From: Desulfotalea sp.
GTDB lineage: Bacteria; Desulfobacterota; Desulfobulbia; Desulfobulbales; Desulfocapsaceae
Assembly (NCBI GenBank): GCA_002733995.1
Contig: NVXR01000035.1
Location: forward strand, 86,979 to 150,978
Reading direction: 5' to 3'
DNA: 64,000 bases
Within the stretch, counting starts at the first letter, position 1; the number at the start of each line of letters is the position of its first letter. Position numbers and translations under genes: made by a program. Positions 44,478 through 53,825 of this stretch are shown here, piece by piece. Under the pieces are notes generated by a model that had not been told where the DNA came from, ran no database searches, and was given only the letters and a program-made list of their open reading frames with translations.

Positions 44478-45047
44478 ATGGATGTTTTAGGAGGTTTGAC
44501 ACCGTATGACATGGTTGTCTTAGGACTCTTTTTTGTCTTGATTTGTCGCGGTATTTGGTTGGGCTTGTTGAAACAGGTCACAGGGCTGGCTGCTCTTTAT
44601 TTGGGTTATTACGCCGCCAGTCAATACCATGATGTTGTTTTCCCCATTCTCAAAAACGTATCAGATAATCCGAAGGTGGTGTTTCTCACCAGCTATGTGA
44701 TTTTGTTTGTGATCACTTATATTGTAATCATGTTGATCGGGAAGGGGCTTGGCTATGTGATAAGTCTGACGATAACTTCCTGGTTCGATAGAATGCTTGG
44801 TGGCCTGGTAGGATTCGCTAAGGCGATGATTCTTGCGGTGATGTTACATATGATCCTTGGTACCGTCCTGGCGCCTGAAAATCAGATGTTGAGGACATGT
44901 GTGACCTGTGATGCCTTGAATGGGGCCTCTGAGTTCACGAGAAAATTCATTCAGAATGATGATGTGCGGCAGTCATTGTTGCAGCGGGAACCCGCAATTT
45001 CCCTTGATACTGTGAAGGAATATCTGGCTTCACCACCCCGAGGTTAG
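44478..45047 (+). CDS. CvpA-family membrane protein
   Basis: 189 residues with four membrane segments in the first ~135 (TPYDMVVLGLFFVLICRGIW, VVFLTSYVILFVITYIVIM among them) and a soluble C-terminus. The pattern GIWLGLLKQVTGLAALYLGY matches CvpA, named for colicin V production in E. coli and linked to envelope stress. The molecular role is unknown. The ATG is preceded by AGGTGAG. It stands alone and is convergent with the rfb genes. Confidence 0.88.
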   Translation: MDVLGGLTPYDMVVLGLFFVLICRGIWLGLLKQVTGLAALYLGYYAASQYHDVVFPILKNVSDNPKVVFLTSYVILFVITYIVIMLIGKGLGYVISLTITSWFDRMLGGLVGFAKAMILAVMLHMILGTVLAPENQMLRTCVTCDALNGASEFTRKFIQNDDVRQSLLQREPAISLDTVKEYLASPPRG

Positions 45048-45271
45048 AGTGGTCAAATGGCCGGTTAGCAGGCAGATGTAAACCTATTCGCCTGACAGCT
45101 GTGTTGCCCTACGAAATCCTGCAGACCAGGTGTTTTCTTTTCCCTTGGTTCTGGGTTTCGGGGCTGCGCCCGGGCGTCCCAAGGGCATGTCGCACGAAAA
45201 TAGCATGGATAATGATACTTGCGTGCAACATGCGCATTGAAGCGTAATCCCCTTGGTGGGAATGAGCTGTG

Positions 45272-46153
45272 TTAATTTGCCCTGGCTTCTGTAAGCAACT
45301 GCTCTCTGTAGCGATCAACAAAGATGTTGATGTCATCTTTCCAGTCTGTAAAAGCCGATATCTTAGCATCCTTTAAGACCCGGTTCTCAAGAATAGAGTT
45401 GGCTGGTCTGTGGGCAAGCGTTGGGTATTCGGCCGTTGTACATGGACGGATTTTGTAGGGTACATCCATGGTGTCGAGAAAATAGCATGCCGCTTCATAC
45501 CATGTTGAATAACCCTCAGATGTAGTGTGGGCGATTCCTGTCAGGTCTGAGCGCAGGAGTTTCTTGATCTGTAACGCCAGGGTGTAAGACCAGGATAGGG
45601 AGCCGTACTGATCGTTGACCACTTTCAGCTCTCTTGTTGGTTTCTGAATGACCAGTTTAAGCATGGTTTTAAGGAAATTATTTCCTGTGGCAGAGTACAG
45701 CCAGGCCGTGCGTAAAATGATGTGGTTGGAACAGTATTTTATAACCGCCTCTTCACCCGCGAGTTTACTTTTTCCGTACTGTGAGAGGGGATTTGGGGTA
45801 TCTGTTTCAAAATATGGCTTCGGAGCAGGTCTGTTGCCGTCAAAAACGTAATCGGTGGACACCTGAATAAGACGACTGCCGATTCTTTCTGCTCCTTGGG
45901 CCAGGTATTTAGGGCCTTCAGCATTGACCTTCCAAGACAGATCAAGATCCGATTCGCATCCGTCAACTGCGGTAAATGCCGCACAGTTGACGATGACGTC
46001 CGGCTTGATTTCATCGAGATAGGTGTCAACGCTTTCTTTACTACTGATATCCACTCTTGGGATATCACACCCTGTAATTTCGTTTTCTGCTGCGAGTAGT
46101 GTGCAACAGTCGGAGCCTAGTTGTCCCTTTGAGCCTACCACGAGTAGCTTCAT
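45272..46153 (-). CDS. rfbD: dTDP-4-dehydrorhamnose reductase
   Basis: 293 residues, an extended short-chain dehydrogenase. The NAD(P) site is VVGSKGQLGSDCCTLLA, and the substrate region has VSTDYVFDGN and the catalytic Tyr-x3-Lys in SQYGKSKLAGEE. It makes the last step to dTDP-L-rhamnose. It overlaps rfbA by 4 bp. The two middle enzymes of the pathway (RfbB dehydratase, RfbC epimerase) are not in this window. Confidence 0.96.
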   Translation of the reverse strand: MKLLVVGSKGQLGSDCCTLLAAENEITGCDIPRVDISSKESVDTYLDEIKPDVIVNCAAFTAVDGCESDLDLSWKVNAEGPKYLAQGAERIGSRLIQVSTDYVFDGNRPAPKPYFETDTPNPLSQYGKSKLAGEEAVIKYCSNHIILRTAWLYSATGNNFLKTMLKLVIQKPTRELKVVNDQYGSLSWSYTLALQIKKLLRSDLTGIAHTTSEGYSTWYEAACYFLDTMDVPYKIRPCTTAEYPTLAHRPANSILENRVLKDAKISAFTDWKDDINIFVDRYREQLLTEARAN

Positions 46154-47043
46154 ATTTTGATTGCTTCCTTTGCATTTTGTTCGGCGACAAATTCTTTGAT
46201 ATATTGGCCGTATTGATTTTTTAACATATCTGAGGCGAGGTGTTCCAGCTGCTGAAGATCAATATAGCCGAGCTCGTAGGCGATTTCTTCGATACAGGCG
46301 ACCTTGAGGCCTTGGCGGTCCTGCACGGCCTGAACGTAACTTGATGCTTGTTGCAGTGATTCATGGGTGCCGGTATCAAGCCAGCAGAATCCACGGCCCA
46401 GAGGCTCCGCTTTGAGTTTACCTCTTCTTAGGTATTCGTTATTGATGTCTGTTATTTCCAGCTCTCCCCGGGGTGACGGTTTGACCGCTTCGGCGATTGC
46501 GATAACATCGTTGTCATAAAAATAGAGGCCCGGAACCGCATATTTTGATTTTGGTTTTGTGGGTTTTTCTTCAATTCTTACCACCTGTCTATTGGCGTCA
46601 AATTCTACTACGCCATAACGCTCAGGATCTTTTACCAGATAACCGAATATAAGACCGCCGTCCGTTAGCTTTGCACTCTCTGTGAGAATTTTGGAAAATC
46701 CGGGGCCAAAAAATATATTGTCACCTAGAATAAGGGCAACAGAATCGTTGCCGATAAATGATTTACCAATAATAAAAGCCTGGGCCAGTCCTTCGGGTTT
46801 GGGTTGGGCCTTGTAGCTGATTTCCAGGCCAAGATGTGAACCGTTTCCAAAGAGCTCCTGAAAGTCGGGGAGGTCATGGGGGGTAGAAATAATGAGAATC
46901 TCTCTAATACCCGCCAGCATAAGTACTGATAAAGGGTAGTAAATCATCGGTTTGTCGTACACCGGAAGCATCTGTTTACTGATAACTTTGGTGAGGGGAT
47001 AGAGACGGGTGCCGGAGCCTCCGGCGAGGATAATTCCTTTCAT
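46150..47043 (-). CDS. rfbA: Glucose-1-phosphate thymidylyltransferase
   Basis: 297 residues, typical length. The nucleotidyl-transfer loop is LAGGSGTRLYPLTKVISKQM, followed by LILGDNIFFGPGFSK and the regulatory-site region (KPSPRGELEITDIN). It joins dTTP and glucose-1-phosphate to begin dTDP-rhamnose synthesis and is usually feedback inhibited by the end product. It is the first gene of an rfbA-rfbD pair and reads divergently from the phosphomannomutase. Confidence 0.97.
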   Translation of the reverse strand: MKGIILAGGSGTRLYPLTKVISKQMLPVYDKPMIYYPLSVLMLAGIREILIISTPHDLPDFQELFGNGSHLGLEISYKAQPKPEGLAQAFIIGKSFIGNDSVALILGDNIFFGPGFSKILTESAKLTDGGLIFGYLVKDPERYGVVEFDANRQVVRIEEKPTKPKSKYAVPGLYFYDNDVIAIAEAVKPSPRGELEITDINNEYLRRGKLKAEPLGRGFCWLDTGTHESLQQASSYVQAVQDRQGLKVACIEEIAYELGYIDLQQLEHLASDMLKNQYGQYIKEFVAEQNAKEAIKI

Positions 47044-47184
47044 AGGGGGTGCTCTACTATTGTTTAGGGGGATTTGTTTGTTTGGCTGTTGATGTTATCG
47101 GCTGAATCTTTTACATTTTATCAGTCGGACAAAAGATGTAAGCGATAGAGTATAACGAAGCAGCATGAAAAAGGAAAACAAAAA

Positions 47185-48543
47185 ATGAGCCAATCGCTAC
47201 TGCCCTGTTTTAAGGCCTATGATATTCGAGGTCGGGTTCCAGCTGAACTCAACCCCGATTTAGCCAGGAAGATTGGACAGAGCTTTGCGTCTGTCTATGG
47301 CTTAAAAAAAGTAGTGGTTGGTCGGGACATCAGGCTTTCCAGTCAGAGCCTTGCAGACGCCGTTATTCAGGGTCTTTGCGACATGGGCTGTGAGGTGCTG
47401 GATCTTGGTCTGATTGGTACAGAGGAGATGTATCACGCAACCTTTAGTCTTGAGGGTGAAGGGGTTGATGGTGGCGTGGTGATCACTGCCAGCCATAATC
47501 CTGCTGATTATAATGGCATGAAGTTTGTGGTGAGAGGTGCAAGGCCGGTTACCGGTGAGTCCGGTTTGCTCGCTATGTCAACTATGATAGTGGAGGCTAC
47601 AATTCCTCCTCCCCACGAGGTTGCAGGGACAAGCAGGCCATTGACCAGTAAAGAAAAATATATTGAGCATCTCCTTGGCTATGTTGATTTGACCAAGCTT
47701 AAACCATTGAAAATAGTCGTCAATAGCGGCAACGGTTGTGCTGGCGCCATCATTGATCTTCTGGAGAAGTACCTGCCCTTTACCTTTGTGAAAATCCAGC
47801 ATGAAGCGGATGGTACCTTTCCGCAGGGGGTTCCAAATCCGCTTCTTGTAGAGAATCGCGAGATCACAACGCGGGCCGTGAGAGAGCATGGTGCAGATCT
47901 TGGTATTGCCTGGGATGGTGATTTTGATCGCTGTTTTTTCTGGGATGAGAAGGGTGATTTCATTGAAGGATACTATATTGTTGGCCTGCTCGCCAAGGCT
48001 ATACTTAAAAGCCATCCAGGGGCGAAAATACTCTATGATCCTCGTCTTACCTGGAATAGCCAGGAGTTGATCAGCGAAAATGGTGGTGTGCCAATAATGA
48101 CAAGGACTGGTCACGCTTTTATCAAAGAGCGGATGCGTAAAGAAGATGCCGTGTATGGCGGCGAAATGTCAGCCCACCATTATTTTAAAGATTTTGGCTA
48201 CTGTGATTCCGGGATGATTCCATGGTTGCTGGTGACATCTCTTTTAAGCTCTGCCGGGGTGGAATTCTCTTCACTTGTAGAGGCGCGTAAGGCCGCTTTC
48301 CCGGTCTCTGGTGAGATTAATAACAGGGTAGAGGATGCCGATAGAATTATTGAGGCGATTGAGAAAAAATATGGTGACGGGGTCAAAGATTATACCGATG
48401 GACTCTCCGTTGAGTTTGCACGATATCGTTTTAATGTGAGGAAATCAAATACCGAACCGCTGCTACGCTTAAATGTAGAAACCCGCGCTGATGTCGAGTT
48501 GCTGGCAGAAAAGACCAAAGAACTGTTACAGCTCATCTGCTAG
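47185..48543 (+). CDS. Phosphomannomutase/phosphoglucomutase
   Basis: 452 residues, alpha-D-phosphohexomutase family. The phosphoserine loop is VITASHNPADYNGMKFV, the metal loop is GIAWDGDFDRCFFWDE, and the sugar loop GGEMSAHHYF and phosphate loop RKSNTEPLLRLN are intact. The GEMSAHHY loop fits mannose/glucose specificity (ManB/AlgC). It converts hexose-6-phosphate to hexose-1-phosphate for GDP-mannose (with manC, next gene) and possibly dTDP-rhamnose. Confidence 0.96.
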   Translation: MSQSLLPCFKAYDIRGRVPAELNPDLARKIGQSFASVYGLKKVVVGRDIRLSSQSLADAVIQGLCDMGCEVLDLGLIGTEEMYHATFSLEGEGVDGGVVITASHNPADYNGMKFVVRGARPVTGESGLLAMSTMIVEATIPPPHEVAGTSRPLTSKEKYIEHLLGYVDLTKLKPLKIVVNSGNGCAGAIIDLLEKYLPFTFVKIQHEADGTFPQGVPNPLLVENREITTRAVREHGADLGIAWDGDFDRCFFWDEKGDFIEGYYIVGLLAKAILKSHPGAKILYDPRLTWNSQELISENGGVPIMTRTGHAFIKERMRKEDAVYGGEMSAHHYFKDFGYCDSGMIPWLLVTSLLSSAGVEFSSLVEARKAAFPVSGEINNRVEDADRIIEAIEKKYGDGVKDYTDGLSVEFARYRFNVRKSNTEPLLRLNVETRADVELLAEKTKELLQLIC

Positions 48544-48709
48544 TGGTGGCGGATACCAATGAGGCGGGGTCTACCCCGATGCTTGTTGCCTGTTGTTTGT
48601 TTTGAACATTGTTACCGTTGAGTTGTTTCTCATGATAGATTGCAGATGTATAAGGTTTTAGCAATATTTGCATGCCTTGTTAAGGTTAACTATTTCTAAA
48701 GAGGGAATT

Positions 48710-50119
48710 GTGCCCAAAATACAACCAATTATTCTAGCTGGTGGTACCGGTTCGAGGCTTTGGCCTCTTTCAAGAGAATTGTATCCCAAACAGTTATTAC
48801 GTCTTACGGCGGATACTTCGCTGTTACAGACAACCATCCTTAGGGTCGCCAAGATTCCGGATGTCTTGCCGCCTATTATCGTTGTTGGTGAAGAGCATCG
48901 TTTTATCACCTTGTCCCAGATAGAAGATCTTGGATCTGTTGAACAGTTTTCGATCTTGCTCGAATCCGAAGGCAAAAATACCGCACCCGCAATCTGCGGG
49001 GCTGCAAACTTTTGTAAAGGTGCGGGAGAGGATGTTATCCTGCTTGTTTTGCCTGCAGATCATATTGTACTCAAGGAGGATCGCTTTGTAGAAGCGGTTG
49101 CGCGTGCGCTCGATCTTGCACTTGCAGGGGCTGTTGTTACCTTTGGTATTCAGCCGACGTCCCCGGAAACAGGGTATGGTTATATTGAGAAGGGGGAGGG
49201 GACACAGGTTGTGTCTTTCAAAGAGAAACCTGATCAGAAGACCGCCGAAAAGTATCTGGCCCAGGGGAATTATTACTGGAACAGCGGTATGTTTGCTTTT
49301 TCTCTTGATACAGCCTTGAGTGAAATACAAAAATTTGCCCCGGATATTTTCTCGGCCATGGAGAAAGCCGTTGCAGGGGGAGGTCGTGATGGCCATTTCT
49401 TCCGTTTTGAAAAAGAAGCTATGGCCTCGTGTCCAAGTGATTCTATAGATTATGCATTGATGGAAAAAACGAACAGGGCAGAAGTCGTTGTTGCGGATCT
49501 GGGTTGGAGCGATATCGGCTCTTGGGGGGCGTTGTGGGAGGTGCAGGATAAGGACAAAGACGGCAATGTGGTGAAAGGAGATGTGATTTTGACCGAGACT
49601 AAAAATTGTTTCATCAGCTCTGAAAGCCGTCTTGTAACAACAGTGGGCATAGAAGACACGCTTGTCGTTGAAACCGCTGATGCTGTGATCGTTGCGCCGT
49701 TGTCGCGCTCCCAGGACGTTAAGAAAGTAGTCGCCCAGTTAAAAGAAAAGAAAAGAGATGAGTTTCGAGTGCATCTTACCGTCTATCGTCCATGGGGGAG
49801 TTATACTGTTCTCGAAGAACAGAGTCGGTTTCAGATAAAAAAAATCATTGTAACCCCTGGGGCAAAACTTTCCTTGCAGAAGCATCATCATCGTAGTGAG
49901 CACTGGATTGTTGTTCGTGGAACGGCTGAAGTGACCAACGGTGACGAAGTGCTTCTCCTCCATGAAAATCAATCTACATATATTCCTGCCGGAACCAAGC
50001 ATCGCCTGGGAAATCCAGGTGTTATCGAACTCGAATTGATCGAGGTGCAAAATGGCAGTTATCTTGGCGAAGATGACATTGTGCGTTTTGATGATGAATA
50101 CGGACGGGAAAACGACTGA
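48710..50119 (+). CDS. manC: Mannose-1-phosphate guanylyltransferase / mannose-6-phosphate isomerase
   Basis: Starting at the GTG at 48710 (after AGAGGGA) the protein is 469 residues. The nucleotidyltransferase domain (1-~340) has LAGGTGSRLWPLSRELYPKQ and VVSFKEKP. The C-terminal cupin (~350-465, LSLQKHHHRSEHWIVVRGTA) is a type II phosphomannose isomerase. It is thus bifunctional and, with the preceding mutase, makes GDP-mannose from fructose-6-phosphate. An in-frame ATG at 48668 would add 14 residues ahead of the conserved start and is less likely. Confidence 0.95.
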   Translation: MPKIQPIILAGGTGSRLWPLSRELYPKQLLRLTADTSLLQTTILRVAKIPDVLPPIIVVGEEHRFITLSQIEDLGSVEQFSILLESEGKNTAPAICGAANFCKGAGEDVILLVLPADHIVLKEDRFVEAVARALDLALAGAVVTFGIQPTSPETGYGYIEKGEGTQVVSFKEKPDQKTAEKYLAQGNYYWNSGMFAFSLDTALSEIQKFAPDIFSAMEKAVAGGGRDGHFFRFEKEAMASCPSDSIDYALMEKTNRAEVVVADLGWSDIGSWGALWEVQDKDKDGNVVKGDVILTETKNCFISSESRLVTTVGIEDTLVVETADAVIVAPLSRSQDVKKVVAQLKEKKRDEFRVHLTVYRPWGSYTVLEEQSRFQIKKIIVTPGAKLSLQKHHHRSEHWIVVRGTAEVTNGDEVLLLHENQSTYIPAGTKHRLGNPGVIELELIEVQNGSYLGEDDIVRFDDEYGREND

Positions 50120-50187
50120 GTCGAGAAAGCTTTGGTCGGTACATTTCTGTGCCTCCTCTTGGGGAGGGCGGGTTGCGGTACCAGGCG

Positions 50188-50562
50188 TCAGGTAATAGGC
50201 TGTTGCTTTTGGCGTTGTCGAAATGCTTCGACATATTTTGCAAAAATCCGCCGGCCCTCTTTGGTTATTTTTATGAATGTGACTCCTGAGATGAAGCGAC
50301 CCTCAAATGGGCCGGTGTAGGTTATACGGCCCTCAAGTTCAATGAGGTCGTCTTCTATACCTACTGTGACCAGAAGAAGGCAGTTGTTTTCCAGGGCTTG
50401 GGTTGTTTCCAACTTTAAGCCATCCGCACTTACATCGATGGTTCTGCCCATGGAGTAAATTCCCGGGTTGCCGGCTTCGTCGGTAACCAGGTAATCCAGA
50501 AGGTGAAGGGAGTCATACCTGATAAATTTCCGGTGTTCTACCGGCTTTAGCTTTTTTCTCAA
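50188..50562 (-). CDS. PilZ-domain c-di-GMP receptor
   Basis: 124 residues, a single PilZ domain. The RxxxR motif is EHRKFIRYD near the N-terminus, and the second motif is TIDVSADGLKLE (D/NxSxxG). Both needed for c-di-GMP binding are present. It should switch motility, pili or polysaccharide output; polysaccharide is suggested by the neighbouring nucleotide-sugar genes. It follows mtnA on the same strand by 14 bp and may be cotranscribed. Confidence 0.92.
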   Translation of the reverse strand: MRKKLKPVEHRKFIRYDSLHLLDYLVTDEAGNPGIYSMGRTIDVSADGLKLETTQALENNCLLLVTVGIEDDLIELEGRITYTGPFEGRFISGVTFIKITKEGRRIFAKYVEAFRQRQKQQPIT

Positions 50563-50576
50563 AGTCTTTATCCTAG

Positions 50577-51752
50577 CTATGTTAGTGTTTTACCTTCAGG
50601 GAAAAGGCGGTGTATTTCTTCTTTATTTGCTGCAACCACCCCACGTTCGGTTATGAGTGCTGTAACCAGTCGGGCGGGGGTAACATCAAATCCATAGTTG
50701 GCCGCTTTTGTGCCCGGAGCAGATAGGCGTACCGTTGTTATGTTGCCCTTGTCGTCCAGGCCCATGACGCTGGTGATTTCTTTCTCATCTCTTTGTTCTA
50801 TAGGGATATCATGGCCTTTGTCAAGTTCCCAGTCAATTGTAGATGATGGAAGAGCGACATAAAATGGAATATTGTTGTCTTTTGCGGCAACGGCCTTGAG
50901 GTAGGTTCCTATCTTGTTGGCGACGTCTCCTGTGTGGGTGGTTCGGTCGCTGCCTACAATGACCATGTCGACCATGCCGTGTTGCATTAGGTGGCCACCT
51001 GTATTGTCGCAAATGAGGGTGTTGGCAATGTTCTCTTGTTGGAGCTCCCAGGCGGTGAGTCTTGCGCCCTGATTCCAGGGGCGGGTTTCGTCAACCCATA
51101 CATGTATGGGGATGCCGGCATCTCTGGCCGCATAGATAGGTGCCGTGGCACTGCCGTAGTCGACAAAGGCAAGCCACCCCGCATTACAGTGGGTGAGGAT
51201 GTTTACCGGTTCCCCCTGTTTACGTTTGCTTATCTCTTTAATGAGTTGTAGTCCATGCTCACCTATTCTTCTGCAGTAATCAGCATCTTCGTCTGCTATC
51301 TCACAGGCTGTTGCAAATGCAATTTTCTGTTTTTCCTGCGTGGTATGAACTGTGTCTATAGCCGTAAGTAGCCGGTCAATCGCCCATTTTAAGTTGCGGG
51401 CTGTGGGGCGACTGTTGTTGAGTGTTGCTGCATATGTTGCCATGTACTGGCTGAAATCAGCGGCATCCTCGGGGGCGTTAAGGGTTGCGAGGTACATGCC
51501 AAACCCTGCCGTGGCGCCTATTAATCCAGCACCGCGTACGTACATCTCTTTAATGGCGCGGGTTGCCTGTTCTTTGGTGATAAGTTTTTCAATGGAAATT
51601 CTATGGGGCAGTACTCTTTGGTCGATGATGCAGATCTCGGTCGGCTTGTCTGGATTGGGCCAAATTGTTCGGTGTGCGACGCCGTTTATTTTCATGATGT
51701 TGATAGGTGGGTTGTCGTTTGCTGATGGCTGGTAAGTGCTTATCTGCAGCAC
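50577..51752 (-). CDS. mtnA: S-methyl-5-thioribose-1-phosphate isomerase
   Basis: The frame from a GTG at 51752 is 391 residues; an ATG at 51695 (MKINGVAHRTIWP) gives 372 and matches the family start better. Neither has a clear ribosome binding site. The catalytic Cys is in ILTHCNAGWLAF and the Asp in VIVGSDRTTHTGDVANKIGT. It isomerises methylthioribose-1-phosphate to the ribulose form in methionine salvage. No other salvage gene is present here. Homology to eIF2B-like proteins is expected, but the Cys/Asp pair supports the enzyme. Confidence 0.94.
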   Translation of the reverse strand: MLQISTYQPSANDNPPINIMKINGVAHRTIWPNPDKPTEICIIDQRVLPHRISIEKLITKEQATRAIKEMYVRGAGLIGATAGFGMYLATLNAPEDAADFSQYMATYAATLNNSRPTARNLKWAIDRLLTAIDTVHTTQEKQKIAFATACEIADEDADYCRRIGEHGLQLIKEISKRKQGEPVNILTHCNAGWLAFVDYGSATAPIYAARDAGIPIHVWVDETRPWNQGARLTAWELQQENIANTLICDNTGGHLMQHGMVDMVIVGSDRTTHTGDVANKIGTYLKAVAAKDNNIPFYVALPSSTIDWELDKGHDIPIEQRDEKEITSVMGLDDKGNITTVRLSAPGTKAANYGFDVTPARLVTALITERGVVAANKEEIHRLFPEGKTLT

Positions 51753-51790
51753 AATCTATGTCTGTATAGTCAGTAAGATATTCTTTTTAT

Positions 51791-51806
51791 GACAAAATGT
51801 AAATAA
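51791..51806 (+). promoter_or_regulatory. Nitrogen-block upstream repeat, copy 1 (amtB)
   Basis: GACAAAATGTAAATAA, one A shorter than the other copies. It is the most distal of three copies upstream of amtB, about 65 bp before copy 2. Confidence 0.45.
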
Positions 51807-51855
51807 TTGCCTTTGGCCAAGGATAGCTGCAACTGTCATTTACGTAAGTCTGAAC

Positions 51856-51871
51856 GACAAAAATGTAATAA
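51856..51871 (+). promoter_or_regulatory. Nitrogen-block upstream repeat, copy 2 (amtB)
   Basis: GACAAAAATGTAATAA matches the copy upstream of glnA (56572) at 15 of 16 positions. The match continues imperfectly on both sides (TCTGAA before, TTCA after). It contains the dyad ACA-N4-TGT. Confidence 0.6.
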
Positions 51872-51885
51872 AAATTCAATTTTTT

Positions 51886-51901
51886 AACAAAAATGTAGGT
51901 T
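51886..51901 (+). promoter_or_regulatory. Nitrogen-block upstream repeat, copy 3 (amtB)
   Basis: AACAAAAATGTA followed by GGTT. It lies 30 bp after copy 2 (about three helical turns) and 88 bp before the sigma-54-like element. Confidence 0.5.
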
Positions 51902-51973
51902 TCTTTGTGTTGAGTAATTTATGTGATAGGTCGCGGGGTGAAGCGGGCTACCGGATCTGGGTGCGGAGAAATA

Positions 51974-51989
51974 TGGCACGAATGTTGTA
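51974..51989 (+). promoter_or_regulatory. Sigma-54-like promoter of amtB
   Basis: TGGCACGAATGTTGTA fits the -24/-12 consensus TGGCACGN4TTGCW except for T instead of C at -12. The start site would be near 52000, 87 bp before the amtB ATG. The upstream repeats then fall at about -210, -145 and -115, which is normal for enhancer sites of a sigma-54 activator. Confidence 0.65.
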
Positions 51990-52086
51990 AAGGCTTCGGG
52001 GAGTAAGAAATTTATTGCCAGCTCAATTTTACATTTGGTCTGTTTGCCGGGGCTGCGACACAGAAAACATTTTTGAGGAGGATTGA

Positions 52087-53310
52087 ATGAATAAAGCGGA
52101 TACCGCATTTATCTTGGCTGCATCTGGACTTGTGTTGCTGATGACCCCTGGACTGGCGCTCTTCTATGGTGGCATGGTCCGGAGGAAAAATGTTCTGGGG
52201 ACCATAATGCAGAGCCTCATTCTTATTTCACTTATTAGCATGGAATGGGTTTATTTCGGTTATTCGATGTCTTTTGGTCCTGATGTAGGTGGCTTGATTG
52301 GGGATCTGTCCTGGTTCGGTCTTGCAACGGTTACCAATGTACCAAGTCTCGATTATGCTACCACGATTCCGCAGAATGTTTTTATGATTTTCCAATGTAT
52401 GTTCGCAATTATTACCCCAGCCCTCATTACTGGAGCCTTTGCGGAAAGGGTGCGTTTTGTGCCCTTTTTGCTGTTTGCTGTCCTCTGGTCAATACTCGTC
52501 TATAATCCCGTTTGTCATTGGGTCTGGGGCAAAGGAGGCTGGCTTGGTGGCTTAGGGGTGCTTGATTTTGCGGGTGGCCTTGTGGTTCATGCAACCTGTG
52601 GAGCAGCAGCGCTTGCAGGGGTGTTGGTTCTTGGCAACCGCAGGGGCTATGGCAGATCGAGTTTTATGCCTCATAATCTACCCATGACTATGCTTGGTAC
52701 AGGGATTCTCTGGTTTGGTTGGTTTGGTTTTAATGGAGGCTCTGCCCTTGCGGTGGATGGGGTTGCGGTAACGGCGTTTATTGCAACGCATTTGGGTGGA
52801 ATGGCAGGGATGTTCATGTGGGTGGTTATGGAGTGGATAACCCAGGGAAAAGCAACTACTCTTGGTGCGGCTTCCGGTGCTATTGCAGGGCTTGCCACTA
52901 TTACACCAACTGCTGGATTTGTTGGGCCTAATAGTGCAATACTCATTGGCCTATTCGCTGGTTTACTCTGTTTTCTTGCCGTGAATGCAAAGTCGAAAAT
53001 GGGGCTTGATGATTCCTTGGACGTTGTTGGTATTCATGGTGTTGGCGGTGTTGTGGGCACCATTTGTCTCGGCTTATTCGCCTCGACCGAGGTCAACCCG
53101 GCGGGGGTGGATGGTCTGTTTTTTGGCGGTGGTATGGTCCAGCTCGGGAAACAGCTTTTTGGAGTGGTTGTTGTGGTGGCTTATGCCTTTACTGTGAGTT
53201 GGGTTTTGTTTAAGGGAATTCATAGTTTTATGGGGATGCGGTTGGATGCTGATGCAGAGGTCGAAGGAATGGATTCCACTGAACATTCTGAAACGGCCTA
53301 CAACAATTAA
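52087..53310 (+). CDS. amtB: Ammonium transporter AmtB
   Basis: 407 residues with about 11 membrane segments. Diagnostic stretches are FYGGMVRRKN, FAERVRFVPF, the first pore His in GGLVVHATCGAAALAG and the second in VVGIHGVGGVVGT. It has no cleaved signal peptide, which differs from the long form in E. coli. AGGAGG lies before the ATG. It is followed by a PII gene, the usual partner that plugs the channel when nitrogen is plentiful. Expression is probably sigma-54 dependent. Confidence 0.97.
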   Translation: MNKADTAFILAASGLVLLMTPGLALFYGGMVRRKNVLGTIMQSLILISLISMEWVYFGYSMSFGPDVGGLIGDLSWFGLATVTNVPSLDYATTIPQNVFMIFQCMFAIITPALITGAFAERVRFVPFLLFAVLWSILVYNPVCHWVWGKGGWLGGLGVLDFAGGLVVHATCGAAALAGVLVLGNRRGYGRSSFMPHNLPMTMLGTGILWFGWFGFNGGSALAVDGVAVTAFIATHLGGMAGMFMWVVMEWITQGKATTLGAASGAIAGLATITPTAGFVGPNSAILIGLFAGLLCFLAVNAKSKMGLDDSLDVVGIHGVGGVVGTICLGLFASTEVNPAGVDGLFFGGGMVQLGKQLFGVVVVVAYAFTVSWVLFKGIHSFMGMRLDADAEVEGMDSTEHSETAYNN

Positions 53311-53483
53311 GCGAGATTTGCGATATGCAGATTGTGATCTATTGTGTTACCTTTATTTCGGTATGGTAGATGGTCTACATCATGTCGTACAAAAGATGTT
53401 GTTGTCGGATGCGCTAGGGTTGGTGTTTCGCTCTCTTGTGTCGATTGTGTGCGAGAATCACCTCAGCTGTTAAAAGGGAAAAT

Positions 53484-53822
53484 ATGAAAAAAATTGAAGC
53501 GATCATTAAGCCGTTTAAACTCGATGATGTGAAAGACGCCCTTAATAGTATAGGCATAACAGGTATGACGTTGAGCGAAGTTAAAGGCTACGGACGCCAG
53601 AAGGGGCATACTGAGATATATCGTGGTGCCGAGTATGTCGTTGATTTTATTCCTAAGATAAAAATAGAGATCGTTGTCGCTGCGGATCAGGTTGATCAGG
53701 TTGTAGAGACTATACGTGCAGCTGCAAATACGGGCAAGATTGGTGATGGAAAAATCTTTGTTTTGCCGGTTGAACGCGTGGTTCGGGTTCGTACCGGTGA
53801 AGAAGATCAGGATGCGGTGTAA
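53484..53822 (+). CDS. glnB: PII signal protein (GlnB/GlnK)
   Basis: 112 residues from the ATG at 53484 (MKKIEAIIKPFKLDDVKDAL), the exact family start; the frame is open farther up without meaning. The T-loop has Tyr51 in YRGAEYVVDF, the uridylylation site. The B and C loops are TGKIGDGKIFVLP and RVRTGE. It senses ATP/ADP and 2-oxoglutarate and is modified by GlnD, whose gene starts 3 bp after its stop. By linkage to amtB it could equally be named glnK. Confidence 0.96.
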   Translation: MKKIEAIIKPFKLDDVKDALNSIGITGMTLSEVKGYGRQKGHTEIYRGAEYVVDFIPKIKIEIVVAADQVDQVVETIRAAANTGKIGDGKIFVLPVERVVRVRTGEEDQDAV

Positions 53823-53825
53823 GTA

